A program made the position numbers and the translations under genes. Shown here piece by piece: positions 1 to 7,182 of a stretch of DNA of 9,377 bases. The DNA is from Anaerolineales bacterium UBA3001. Lineage in GTDB: Bacteria > Chloroflexota > Anaerolineae > Anaerolineales > UBA11657. The stretch spans positions 1 through 9,377 of the forward strand of contig DDZT01000058.1 of assembly GCA_002346435.1 (NCBI GenBank). The letters run 5' to 3'. The notes beneath the pieces were generated by a model. That model was not told where the DNA came from. It ran no database searches and saw only the letters and a list, made by a program, of their open reading frames with translations. Positions within the stretch are counted from its first letter, which is position 1, and each line of letters begins with the position of its first letter.

Positions 1-1
1 G

Positions 2-47
2 AACAATTAAGGCAGCTAGTTTAGCTCATCTATTCAAATTAATTGTT
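2..47. repeat. Perfect 9-bp inverted repeat around the S9 peptidase stop codon, with an inner 5-bp hairpin
   Basis: AACAATTAA (2-10) is the exact reverse complement of TTAATTGTT (39-47). Between them AGCTA (14-18) and TAGCT (22-26) form a second small stem with a three-base loop. The outer right arm covers the TAA stop of the minus-strand peptidase. It could be a weak 3' structure of that mRNA, but there is only one G-C pair in the outer stem and no T-tract, so it is not a typical intrinsic terminator. Confidence 0.4.
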
Positions 48-1907
48 TATGTTTTTCACATGTTTATCTAAAAACTGCTCTATTGCAGTAAAATACTTAG
101 TAATAGTGTCTTCCTTCCGCCAGCCATGACCTTCACCATCAAATACATGAAATTCATGTGGTACGTCACGCGCCCTTAGACTTTTCACTACACCAATAGA
201 TTGCTCTACAGGCACAACTTTATCGTCACTACCATGAAATACAATTAATGGGTCAGTAATCTTATCCGCATATAAAATAGCAGAACGCTGACGATAAATT
301 TCCTTATAGGCTGGATAGGCACCAATCAAATTGTGACAATAGTGACGCTCAAATCTATGAGTATCTTGTGTGAGACCTATCATATCAGTCACAGGATAAC
401 TGCAAACCCCAGCAGCAAACAAGCCATTACTATGAATTAATGCTAACAATACAGTTGCCCCTCCTGCACTACCGCCCATAGCTACTATACGATTTGAATC
501 TACCAACTGTTCGTCAACTAAAAATTTTGATGCGCTAATCAAATCGTCACGATCGATTCGGCCCCACTCCTCGCGCATTTCTAGCATATAATTACGTCCA
601 TATCCAGTACTTCCTCGATAATTCACTTCTAACACTGCATAGCCCCTACTGGCAAAAAATTGAACCTTTGGATCAAAAGATGATGTGGCTTGTCCTGTGG
701 GGCCACCATGTACCATGATAATACCAGGAGGCAAATCACTTGACTCACTCATCGGACGATAATATAGACCATGGACAATAGATGCATCGTTACCGGTCCA
801 TTGCACAGGTTTAGGCGAAGATAACCTACTAGACGAGATAGATAGGTCTTGCGCACGCGTAATCACCTCCAAATCATTACTGCTATTTAATGCTAAAGTT
901 ACTATGCTTGCAGGAATCTTTGGACCAGATGCCAAAAATGCTACTGTATCCTCGTTTGGACACACATCTATAGTAGTAATATCAGTATAGTTGCTGTCCC
1001 AGACAACTTCAGAGCCAGTACCATCTACACCATATTTCCATAGTCGAATCACCGCACTGTCACTACGCAATGCGTATACTGCATGGCTATTAGAGCTCCA
1101 TGCAAGAGTCCGCATACCTTGACCCCATGCAGGCCTTGCATGTTCAGATGCACTACTAGTCAACTGTTTGCTCTCAGAGTTATATATATCATACAAATAT
1201 AACTCACCCCATCCCGTAACATCACTTACGTAAGCGATCCATTTGCCGTCAGGCGAAAATATGGGTTGAAAAACAGCAATGTCTTTACTTCCAGCCAGAA
1301 CTGCTTTATTAGATTGTCGCAAGTCATTTTTGTCAGAATCAAAACATATCAATTGCAACTCTGAACCATCCCAAGGCATTTCTGGGGAATTCCAGCCTAC
1401 GCAAGCGATATATTCTCCAGATTTATGCCAACTCGGCTGCATATAAAACTCATAGTCACTACAAACAACTACCGATGCACCATTACCAATCAATTGACTC
1501 ACAACTATTTCATCATTATCCTTTCCACTTACTACATATGCCACATACTTTCCATCAGAACTAACTATTGGCGATGCAATCATTCCCTCCGATTTAGCAA
1601 TCAGTACTCTTTCGCCATCTAACAATCCTGTACTCCATAACTCATTATCACAGACTGTCAGCACCTGCCTATGCGCAATAGTAAAGTCGCCACCACCATA
1701 ATTCACGCTTGCTCCTCCACATGGTATCTGGCTATAGCGATATCGGTTTGTGTCAAACTCCCTAACCATAATTACAGCATCAGGTCCTTTCTTCTGGAGC
1801 CATGCAAGTGTTTTGCCATGACTATCCCACTGAATGTCACCAAACCGTTGACCACGAGCTAATTCAGCTGCACTAATTATCACATTATGACTAGGCTTAT
1901 CATACAT
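39..1907 (-). CDS. S9 family serine peptidase (prolyl oligopeptidase / acylaminoacyl-peptidase type)
   Basis: This 622-residue protein is predicted to cleave short peptides in the cytosol; no signal peptide or membrane segment is visible. Residues from about 20 to 345 form a repetitive beta-propeller region containing blade-like repeats such as SPDGKWIAYVSD (218-229) and the YGGG motif (70-73) common in this subfamily. The C-terminal alpha/beta-hydrolase domain (about 365-617) has HGGP (400-403) near the oxyanion hole, the nucleophile Ser480 in GGSAGG (478-483), the probable acid Asp562 in HGSDDKVVP (558-566) and His594 in GEGHGW. The triad is therefore complete and the length is normal for S9C-like enzymes. 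The ATG start follows a perfect TATAAT by only eight bases and has no Shine-Dalgarno sequence. The gene is divergent from the isoaspartyl peptidase. Exact specificity (dipeptidyl, acylaminoacyl or oligopeptidase) cannot be decided. Confidence 0.93.
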   Translation of the reverse strand: MYDKPSHNVIISAAELARGQRFGDIQWDSHGKTLAWLQKKGPDAVIMVREFDTNRYRYSQIPCGGASVNYGGGDFTIAHRQVLTVCDNELWSTGLLDGERVLIAKSEGMIASPIVSSDGKYVAYVVSGKDNDEIVVSQLIGNGASVVVCSDYEFYMQPSWHKSGEYIACVGWNSPEMPWDGSELQLICFDSDKNDLRQSNKAVLAGSKDIAVFQPIFSPDGKWIAYVSDVTGWGELYLYDIYNSESKQLTSSASEHARPAWGQGMRTLAWSSNSHAVYALRSDSAVIRLWKYGVDGTGSEVVWDSNYTDITTIDVCPNEDTVAFLASGPKIPASIVTLALNSSNDLEVITRAQDLSISSSRLSSPKPVQWTGNDASIVHGLYYRPMSESSDLPPGIIMVHGGPTGQATSSFDPKVQFFASRGYAVLEVNYRGSTGYGRNYMLEMREEWGRIDRDDLISASKFLVDEQLVDSNRIVAMGGSAGGATVLLALIHSNGLFAAGVCSYPVTDMIGLTQDTHRFERHYCHNLIGAYPAYKEIYRQRSAILYADKITDPLIVFHGSDDKVVPVEQSIGVVKSLRARDVPHEFHVFDGEGHGWRKEDTITKYFTAIEQFLDKHVKNINN

Positions 1908-1915
1908 AATAAAAG

Positions 1916-1921
1916 ATTATA
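1916..1921 (-). promoter_or_regulatory. Consensus -10 box (TATAAT) for the S9 peptidase; likely leaderless start
   Basis: Read on the minus strand, a perfect TATAAT is followed by CTTTTATT and then the ATG of the peptidase. A transcript starting about seven bases after the box would begin within two or three bases of the start codon, so the mRNA would be leaderless or nearly so. No good -35 is seen: the hexamer at a 17-bp spacer is AGGTTG. The assignment rests on the -10 match and position only. Confidence 0.5.
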
Positions 1922-1943
1922 ACTGTGATTACAAAAAGCAACC

Positions 1944-1949
1944 TATACT
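1944..1949 (+). promoter_or_regulatory. Candidate -10 box (TATACT) for the isoaspartyl peptidase gene
   Basis: TATACT differs from the sigma-70 consensus by one base and lies 31 bases before the GTG start, predicting a leader of about 25 bases. The -35 region is weak. The box lies in the 73-bp divergent region and sits back to back with the peptidase -10, so the two promoters would overlap. Confidence 0.4.
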
Positions 1950-1980
1950 ACACAAGCAATTTGTAGTAGACTACTGCGCT

Positions 1981-2862
1981 GTGAGACCGAAAATTATTGT
2001 TCATGGGGGTGCCGGAGAAATTGTTGATGAGCATATCAATGCTCATATCTCTGGCTGCCAAGAAGCCATTGAAGTAGGATGGGAAATACTCGATCAAGGT
2101 GGAACCTCGTTGATGGCTATAGAACATTCTATAAGACTACTCGAGGATAATCCTGTATTCGATGCAGGACGTGGATCGTACCTGAATCAAGATGGCTTTG
2201 TTGAAATGGATGCAATTGTAATGAATGGAGATGACCTTAACATCGGTGCTGTAGCTGGAGTACGTCAAATACGCAACCCAATAAGCCTAGCAATTCAAAT
2301 ATTACACAAAAGTGAGCATAATATTTTGGGTGGACAAGGAGCTCTACAATTTGCCCAAGACCTAGATCTAGAAGAATGCGAACTTGATTGGTTCATCACT
2401 GATTACACGCGCGATATATGTAAGAAACAAATAAGCAACTCTAAAAAGTTTGGTACAGTTGGATGCGTAGCGCTTGACAGTTATGGCAATCTAGCATCTG
2501 GCACATCAACCGGAGGAATAAAAAACAAGGCAACGGGTCGTATTGGTGACACACCATTAGTTGGATCCGGCGCATATGCTGACAATCTCACAGCAAGTGT
2601 ATCTGCAACTGGTAATGGCGAAGCAATAATGAAAGTGGTCCTCAGTAAACTTGCCTGTGATCTAACAATAACTCATGACTCTATCGAAAGTGCTGCTAGA
2701 GAAGCGATTCAGATTCTATACAATCGTACTAATTCACATGCAGGATTAATAATGATTGATCCCAAGGGCAATTTAGGATGTGCATTCAATACACCTAGAA
2801 TGTCAAGAGCTTGGGTTGACAATTCCGGCGATATTCAAGCCAGAATTTATCCAGACAATTGA
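1981..2862 (+). CDS. Isoaspartyl peptidase / plant-type L-asparaginase (Ntn-hydrolase, family T2)
   Basis: This 293-residue protein should hydrolyse beta-aspartyl (isoaspartyl) dipeptides and, more weakly, L-asparagine, releasing aspartate. The N-terminus IIVHGGAG (5-12) is the family signature. Autocleavage is expected between Gly158 and Thr159 in GTVG, giving an alpha chain (1-158) and a beta chain (159-293) with Thr159 as the N-terminal nucleophile. TSTGG (175-179), the substrate-binding Arg187 and Asp190 in GRIGD, and ATGNGE (209-214) match the active-site landmarks of E. coli IaaA (EcAIII). The start is GTG: the HGGAG motif begins eight residues in, as usual, and no nearby ATG fits. No Shine-Dalgarno sequence precedes it. 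The role is probably recycling of damaged or dietary isoaspartyl peptides, in keeping with the divergent peptidase next door. Glycosylasparaginase is a related alternative but less likely in a bacterium. Confidence 0.93.
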   Translation: MRPKIIVHGGAGEIVDEHINAHISGCQEAIEVGWEILDQGGTSLMAIEHSIRLLEDNPVFDAGRGSYLNQDGFVEMDAIVMNGDDLNIGAVAGVRQIRNPISLAIQILHKSEHNILGGQGALQFAQDLDLEECELDWFITDYTRDICKKQISNSKKFGTVGCVALDSYGNLASGTSTGGIKNKATGRIGDTPLVGSGAYADNLTASVSATGNGEAIMKVVLSKLACDLTITHDSIESAAREAIQILYNRTNSHAGLIMIDPKGNLGCAFNTPRMSRAWVDNSGDIQARIYPDN

Positions 2863-2971
2863 TTAACCTCAAATCATCTGGTAACATGAAGCATACATAA
2901 GTTGCTCTAATCCAGAAAGTTTAAACATATCACCACAAATTTAATTCAACTTACGACATCAATCTAATTCT

Positions 2972-2975
2972 GGAG
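2972..2975 (+). promoter_or_regulatory. Shine-Dalgarno sequence of ilvD (GGAG)
   Basis: GGAG lies seven bases before the ATG at 2983, an ideal spacing. It fixes the ilvD start and is the only clear ribosome-binding site among the six starts in the window. The rest of the 120-bp gap upstream shows no convincing terminator, leader peptide or T-box-like structure; a weak TTGCTC (2902-2907) could serve as a -35 but its -10 partner is poor. Confidence 0.75.
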
Positions 2976-2982
2976 ACTATAA

Positions 2983-4656
2983 ATGAAGCTAAACAAATAT
3001 AGTGCTCGCGTTACTCAACCTAAGTCACAAGGTGGCTCACAAGCCATGCTATATGGTACAGGCCTTACTGAGTCTGATATGGATAAACCTCAAGTCGGTA
3101 TAGCCAGTATGTGGTATGAAGGCAATACATGCAACATGCATCTCAACGATCTAGCATCTGAAGCAAAAAAAGGAGTAGATGCAGCTGGTATGGTTGGCAT
3201 GCGCTTCAACACTATTGGTGTGAGTGATGGGATTTCCATGGGTACTGAAGGAATGAGCTACTCGCTTCAATCACGCGAAATCATAGCAGACTCAATTGAA
3301 ACGGTAATGAGTGCACAATGGTACGATGCTAATATCTCTATACCAGGTTGTGACAAGAATATGCCTGGCTGTATGATTGCTATAGCAAGAATAAATCGTC
3401 CAGCGATCATGGTTTATGGAGGCACAATAAAGGCAGGACATCATGCTAATGTACCTCTAGATATTGTCTCAGCATTCCAAAGTTATGGTGAACATTTGGC
3501 CGGCAGCATTGATGAAACCACTCGTAAGGCCATAGTCAAAGCATCATGTCCCGGTCCCGGTGCTTGTGGTGGAATGTATACTGCAAACACTATGGCATCA
3601 GCCATTGAAGCATTAGGCATGTCTCTTCCATTTAGCTCTTGCACACCAGCAGAAGACACTGAAAAATATCAAGAATGCTACCGGTCTGGCAATGCAATTC
3701 TCGCCCTACTCGAGCAAGATATCAAGCCGCTGGATATAATGACTCGGGCTGCTTTCGAAAATGCTATTGTCACTCTAACAGTACTTGGGGGGTCTACTAA
3801 CGCAGTCCTGCATCTATTGGCAATAGCACGCGCTGCTAATGTACCCTTATCTATTGATGATTTCCAAAAGATAAGTGATAAAACACCTTATCTAGCAGAC
3901 CTAAAACCAAGCGGTAAATATGTAATGGAAGATTTACATAAAGTCGGTGGAATACCTGGAGTAATGAAATATCTGCTCGAGCACGGACTCCTGCAAGGAG
4001 AATGCATGACAGTTACTGGACGCACATTAGCAGAGAATCTAGCCGAAGCACCCCCACTTTCCAAACAGCAAAAAATCTTTAGACCTTTGGACAATCCAAT
4101 TAAGCAAACTGGCCACATCCAAATACTACATGGAAACCTAGCGCCTGAAGGTGCAGTTGCCAAAATTTCTGGAAAAGAAGGTGATACCTTTAAGGGGCCT
4201 GCAAACATATTTGAATCAGAGGAAGATATGCTAACCGCCCTCGAGAAAAGTCAAATCAATAAAGGTGATGTAGTAGTAATTCGATATGAAGGTCCAAAAG
4301 GTGGTCCAGGCATGCCTGAAATGCTAACTCCCACTTCCGCTATAGTTGGAGCAGGACTTGGTCAGCATGTTGCACTACTAACCGACGGCAGATTCTCGGG
4401 TGGTTCGCACGGCTTTATAGTCGGACACATCACTCCAGAAGCACAGGATGGTGGACCACTTGCATTGATAGAAAATGGCGACGAAATAGTAATAAACGGA
4501 TCAGACAACTCGATAGACGTATTAGTCAACAATGACGAACTTGAGCAAAGACGCACCGAATGGGTGGAGCCAGCCTATAAAGCTTCGCGCGGGACATTAT
4601 ACAAATATATCAAAACAGTTAGCTCAGCTTCAACAGGTTGCGTGACCGATCAGTAG
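2983..4656 (+). CDS. ilvD: Dihydroxy-acid dehydratase, [2Fe-2S] type
   Basis: IlvD dehydrates 2,3-dihydroxyisovalerate and 2,3-dihydroxy-3-methylvalerate to the 2-keto acids, the third common step of valine and isoleucine synthesis (valine precursor also feeds leucine). The 557-residue length and cysteines at 50 (EGNTCNMH), 123 ([10 protein letters not shown]) and 195 ([14 protein letters not shown]) fit the shorter [2Fe-2S] class known from plants and Mycobacterium, rather than the longer [4Fe-4S] E. coli enzyme. Asp124 and Lys125 in the DKN motif are the expected Mg2+ ligand and carbamylated lysine. [11 protein letters not shown] (81-91), YGGT (145-148), LGGSTNA (268-274) and [10 protein letters not shown] (468-477, probable catalytic Ser472) are all present. 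It is the only gene here with a clear Shine-Dalgarno sequence. No other ilv or leu gene is visible, so it looks like an isolated member of the pathway. A sugar-acid dehydratase of the same superfamily is less likely given the DHAD-specific motifs. Confidence 0.95.
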   Translation: MKLNKYSARVTQPKSQGGSQAMLYGTGLTESDMDKPQVGIASMWYEGNTCNMHLNDLASEAKKGVDAAGMVGMRFNTIGVSDGISMGTEGMSYSLQSREIIADSIETVMSAQWYDANISIPGCDKNMPGCMIAIARINRPAIMVYGGTIKAGHHANVPLDIVSAFQSYGEHLAGSIDETTRKAIVKASCPGPGACGGMYTANTMASAIEALGMSLPFSSCTPAEDTEKYQECYRSGNAILALLEQDIKPLDIMTRAAFENAIVTLTVLGGSTNAVLHLLAIARAANVPLSIDDFQKISDKTPYLADLKPSGKYVMEDLHKVGGIPGVMKYLLEHGLLQGECMTVTGRTLAENLAEAPPLSKQQKIFRPLDNPIKQTGHIQILHGNLAPEGAVAKISGKEGDTFKGPANIFESEEDMLTALEKSQINKGDVVVIRYEGPKGGPGMPEMLTPTSAIVGAGLGQHVALLTDGRFSGGSHGFIVGHITPEAQDGGPLALIENGDEIVINGSDNSIDVLVNNDELEQRRTEWVEPAYKASRGTLYKYIKTVSSASTGCVTDQ

Positions 4657-4681
4657 TACTCATCAATACACTTTGTCTCCA

Positions 4682-4710
4682 TTTAACAATATGACTACTG
4701 AAATTACAAT
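4682..4710 (+). promoter_or_regulatory. Weak candidate promoter ahead of the phytoene-dehydrogenase-like gene
   Basis: TACAAT (4705-4710), one base off the -10 consensus, lies 19 bases before the ATG. A poor -35 (TTTAAC, 4682-4687) sits at a 17-bp spacer. The leader would be only about a dozen bases with no Shine-Dalgarno sequence. AT-rich gaps give such matches by chance, so this is tentative; read-through from ilvD is an alternative. Confidence 0.3.
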
Positions 4711-4729
4711 TCGTCGTTTTCTATAAGCA

Positions 4730-6310
4730 ATGAAATACGATGTCATCGTGATAGGAGGCGGTCATAATGGCCTAGTAACAGCCGCATACCTAGCTCGTGC
4801 TGGCAGAAGTGTTTTAGTGCTAGAACAACAAGACTATCCGGGTGGCGCAGCAATAACGACGCAAGAATTTCAAGACTTCAAATATTCGGTGTTCTCTTAT
4901 GCAGTAAGCTTACTAAGCCCCAAAATCATCAAAGACCTCGACTTACATAAGCATGGTTTGGAGATATTACCACTGGATACTACCTTTACTCCACTCCCCA
5001 ACAATAATTACCTTATCCGATCGACTGACCCTGATAGAACCTATAAAGAAATTTCGCGCCACTCCCAAAAGGACGCTGATACTTATCCGACATTCATGGC
5101 AATGATGGCTAGAATGGCTGAGGTGGTGAAACCACTCCTCACTGTTACACCTCCAAATCCATGGTCAGCAAACTGGCGTGATAAATTAGACCTTCTTCGT
5201 ATTGGTAAGCATCTATATTCACTCGGCCCGAAAGATTTCCACACCTTCGTCAAACTAATGACAATGAGTGCCACAGACTTTCTCGATGAATGGTTCGAAA
5301 GTGAGCCTCTCAAAGCCACACTTGCCTCCAGTGGAATCATTGGAACCTTTCTAGGTCCAGGATCTCCGGGTACAGCATATGTAATGTTACATCACTACAT
5401 GGGTGAAATAGATGGCAAATACCGTGCTTGGGGCATACCCAAAGGCGGTATGGGGTCAGTCAGTAATGCCATCGCAAAAGCTGCCACAAAATATGGTGCC
5501 GAAATCCGATGTTCAAGTCCAGTACAACAGATTGTATGCCATAACAGTAGTGTCTCAGCTGTGACGCTTGCTGATGGCACCGTTATCAAAAGCAAATGTG
5601 TTGCTTCGAGCCTCGACCCCCAACGCACTTTTCTAAGTTTGATGGATAGTAGTGATTTGTCTGACGAATTTATCGCAGACATAACTTCATACAAATCCCG
5701 AGGATCTTCAGGTAAGGTAAATTTGGCACTAAGTTCATTGCCTATATTTAAGTGCTTGCCCAATCCTGGAGATCACCTACAAGGCGCAATATCAATCAGC
5801 CCATCAATAACGTACCTAGAAAAAGCCTATGATGAAGCCAAATACGGAAATTACTCCAGCGAACCATATTTAGACATACTTATACCATCAATTTTAGATC
5901 ACGATCTAGCTCCTCCTGGCAAGCATGTCATGTCAATCTTTGTCCAATACGCACCTTATGACCTTAAAGAAGGTTGGGATGCAACCACACGGGACAACTT
6001 TGGAGAAACAGTAATATCAACCCTGGAAAACTATATTCCTAACATAAGAAATATAATTATGCACAAGCAAATCTTAACGCCCGTTGACATTGAACGCAAA
6101 TTGGGTATTACGCAAGGGAACATATTTCATGGAGAACTATCACCTCACCAACTGTTCTCAATGCGGCCGACTATAGGCTACGGCAATTACAAAACTCCCA
6201 TCCATGGCTTGTACATGTGTGGCTCGGGATCGCACCCCGGAGGTGGAGTTTCTGGGTATCCTGGACACAATGCTGCACGACAAATACTCTCATATAGAGC
6301 ATATAGATAA
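4730..6310 (+). CDS. FAD-dependent phytoene dehydrogenase / PYROXD2-like oxidoreductase
   Basis: This 526-residue flavoprotein belongs to the phytoene-desaturase-related amine-oxidase superfamily. The N-terminal Rossmann fold shows VIVIGGGHNGL (5-15), with the FAD ribose-binding Glu32 at the end of the second strand, followed by the YPGGAA loop (36-41). The C-terminal FAD-binding segment GLYMCGSGSHPGGGVSGYPG (493-512), continuing into HNAA, is diagnostic. The GGGHNG form and the overall pattern resemble the PYROXD2-like branch more than true CrtI. No crtB, crtE or other carotenoid gene lies nearby, so a role in carotenoid synthesis is not supported and the substrate is unknown. The N-terminal Rossmann motif begins at residue 5, which supports this ATG; no Shine-Dalgarno sequence precedes it. 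It lies 73 bp after ilvD and 51 bp before the molybdenum-hydroxylase pair in the same direction, so co-transcription is possible. Confidence 0.87.
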   Translation: MKYDVIVIGGGHNGLVTAAYLARAGRSVLVLEQQDYPGGAAITTQEFQDFKYSVFSYAVSLLSPKIIKDLDLHKHGLEILPLDTTFTPLPNNNYLIRSTDPDRTYKEISRHSQKDADTYPTFMAMMARMAEVVKPLLTVTPPNPWSANWRDKLDLLRIGKHLYSLGPKDFHTFVKLMTMSATDFLDEWFESEPLKATLASSGIIGTFLGPGSPGTAYVMLHHYMGEIDGKYRAWGIPKGGMGSVSNAIAKAATKYGAEIRCSSPVQQIVCHNSSVSAVTLADGTVIKSKCVASSLDPQRTFLSLMDSSDLSDEFIADITSYKSRGSSGKVNLALSSLPIFKCLPNPGDHLQGAISISPSITYLEKAYDEAKYGNYSSEPYLDILIPSILDHDLAPPGKHVMSIFVQYAPYDLKEGWDATTRDNFGETVISTLENYIPNIRNIIMHKQILTPVDIERKLGITQGNIFHGELSPHQLFSMRPTIGYGNYKTPIHGLYMCGSGSHPGGGVSGYPGHNAARQILSYRAYR

Positions 6311-6314
6311 AACA

Positions 6315-6323
6315 TGCTAGAAT
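6315..6323 (+). promoter_or_regulatory. Candidate extended -10 (TGCTAGAAT) for the molybdenum hydroxylase genes
   Basis: TGCTAGAAT matches an extended -10 (TGnTATAAT) with one mismatch, just after the stop codon of the flavoprotein gene and 38 bases before the next ATG. An extended -10 can work with a poor -35, and the one here (TAGAGC, 6295-6300) is poor. If real, it would let the hydroxylase pair be transcribed apart from the flavoprotein. Confidence 0.33.
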
Positions 6324-6361
6324 TTAAGAGATAAGTCGCTAATAACATAACAAATGTAATT

Positions 6362-7180
6362 ATGGCCTTAAGAGAATATCACCGCCCAAGAAATATTGAG
6401 GAAGCATCGGAACTTCTGGCACGGAAAAACATTAGCAGCCAGCCGGTATTGTTGGGCACATACCCAATCCCACTGCATGAACGCAAATGGGAAGCTGCAA
6501 TTGATCTGAGTCAGATAGGCCTGTCTTACATCAATACAGACGAAACTGATTTTATACGAGTGGGTTCTCTTACTAGCCTGCAAGAACTCGTCAATGCAGA
6601 ACCTATACAGAAATATGCTAATGGCATCCTGTCATACGCCGCGCAAATAGCCACACATCGCGGATTGCGTAATTTGGCCAGCGTAAGCGGAACTTTATTG
6701 TCAGTCAAAAGCTCTCCAGAATTATGCTTAGCTCTAATGATCCTCGAAGCAAATGCCATTTGCTACCCAGACAATGTTTATGATTTCCCTATACAACCTA
6801 TCGACCTTAATCCCGATAGCATAATAACTGAAATAAGAATCCCAATACAATCAGTAAATACTAGGTTGGAAAGAGTATCTCGAACCCCACTTGATAAATC
6901 CATTGTTTGTTCTGCAGTTGCCTTAGTAATTCAGGAAGACAACATCAGTGACATACGCATAGCAATATCTGGTATAAACGAACAGCCAATAGCCATACAA
7001 ACTATCGACTCATCTATTGTCAATCTAAGCAGCGCCAAAATGAAAGGTATGATCTATGAAGCAATCAAAGACTCTGCAGACAACAAATATAGCGACTATC
7101 TTGGAAGTGCAGAATATCGCATTGAAATAGCCACTATCTTAACAGTCCGCGCTATCAAAAGAAGCTTATCAAACCAATAA
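6362..7180 (+). CDS. Molybdenum hydroxylase FAD-type subunit (CoxM/XdhB/YgfM-like), with atypical FAD motifs
   Basis: This 272-residue protein matches the medium subunit of xanthine-dehydrogenase-type enzymes. It opens with EYHRPRNIEEASELL (5-19), has RNLASVSG (103-110) followed by SSPELCLALMILEA (117-130), and ITEIRIP (155-161) before the C-terminal domain, which ends in the family-like EYRIEIATILTVRAI (251-265). In typical members this subunit holds FAD and passes electrons from the Fe-S clusters to the acceptor. The glycine-rich FAD motifs are eroded: the usual AGG(x)SL is LLGTYPI (30-36), and the usual TIGGN is SVSGT (107-111). The loop between about 131 and 150 is also shorter than usual. 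FAD binding may therefore be altered or lost. The stop overlaps the start of the next gene (TAATG), which argues for a stoichiometric complex. No Shine-Dalgarno sequence precedes the ATG. Confidence 0.83.
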   Translation: MALREYHRPRNIEEASELLARKNISSQPVLLGTYPIPLHERKWEAAIDLSQIGLSYINTDETDFIRVGSLTSLQELVNAEPIQKYANGILSYAAQIATHRGLRNLASVSGTLLSVKSSPELCLALMILEANAICYPDNVYDFPIQPIDLNPDSIITEIRIPIQSVNTRLERVSRTPLDKSIVCSAVALVIQEDNISDIRIAISGINEQPIAIQTIDSSIVNLSSAKMKGMIYEAIKDSADNKYSDYLGSAEYRIEIATILTVRAIKRSLSNQ

Positions 7181-7182
7181 TG
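7178..7182 (+). other. TAATG stop/start overlap between the FAD-type and Fe-S/Mo subunits
   Basis: The TAA stop of the upstream subunit shares its last A with the ATG of the XdhD-like gene. No Shine-Dalgarno sequence lies ahead of this ATG, so initiation probably depends on ribosomes terminating on the upstream gene (translational coupling). This supports balanced synthesis of two subunits of one complex. Confidence 0.8.

Noticed and set aside
1425..1862. Two short plus-strand open frames inside the S9 peptidase gene
   Set aside because: They lie opposite the beta-propeller coding sequence and their translations are compositionally odd (Thr/Asn/Ile-rich), as expected for a shadow frame.
2860..2876. 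TGATT...AATCA inverted repeat just after the isoaspartyl peptidase stop as a terminator
   Set aside because: The stem is only 5 bp, AT-rich, and is not followed by a T-tract.
3888..4208. Antisense open frame of 106 codons inside ilvD
   Set aside because: The plus-strand frame is a full, motif-rich dihydroxy-acid dehydratase; the antisense translation is Pro/Ser-rich shadow sequence.
5395..5763. Antisense open frame of 122 codons inside the phytoene-dehydrogenase-like gene
   Set aside because: It is overlapped entirely by a confident gene, with no ribosome-binding site or recognisable domain.
4730..6310. Assignment as a true carotenoid phytoene desaturase (crtI)
   Set aside because: The GGGHNG form and the absence of crtB/crtE-type neighbours point to the wider PYROXD2-like family, so no crt symbol was given.
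6362..7180. FAD-type subunit as a pseudogene because of the lost glycines
   Set aside because: The frame is intact from a normal start to a TAATG junction and retains family-like sequence to its C-terminus, so it appears to be under selection.
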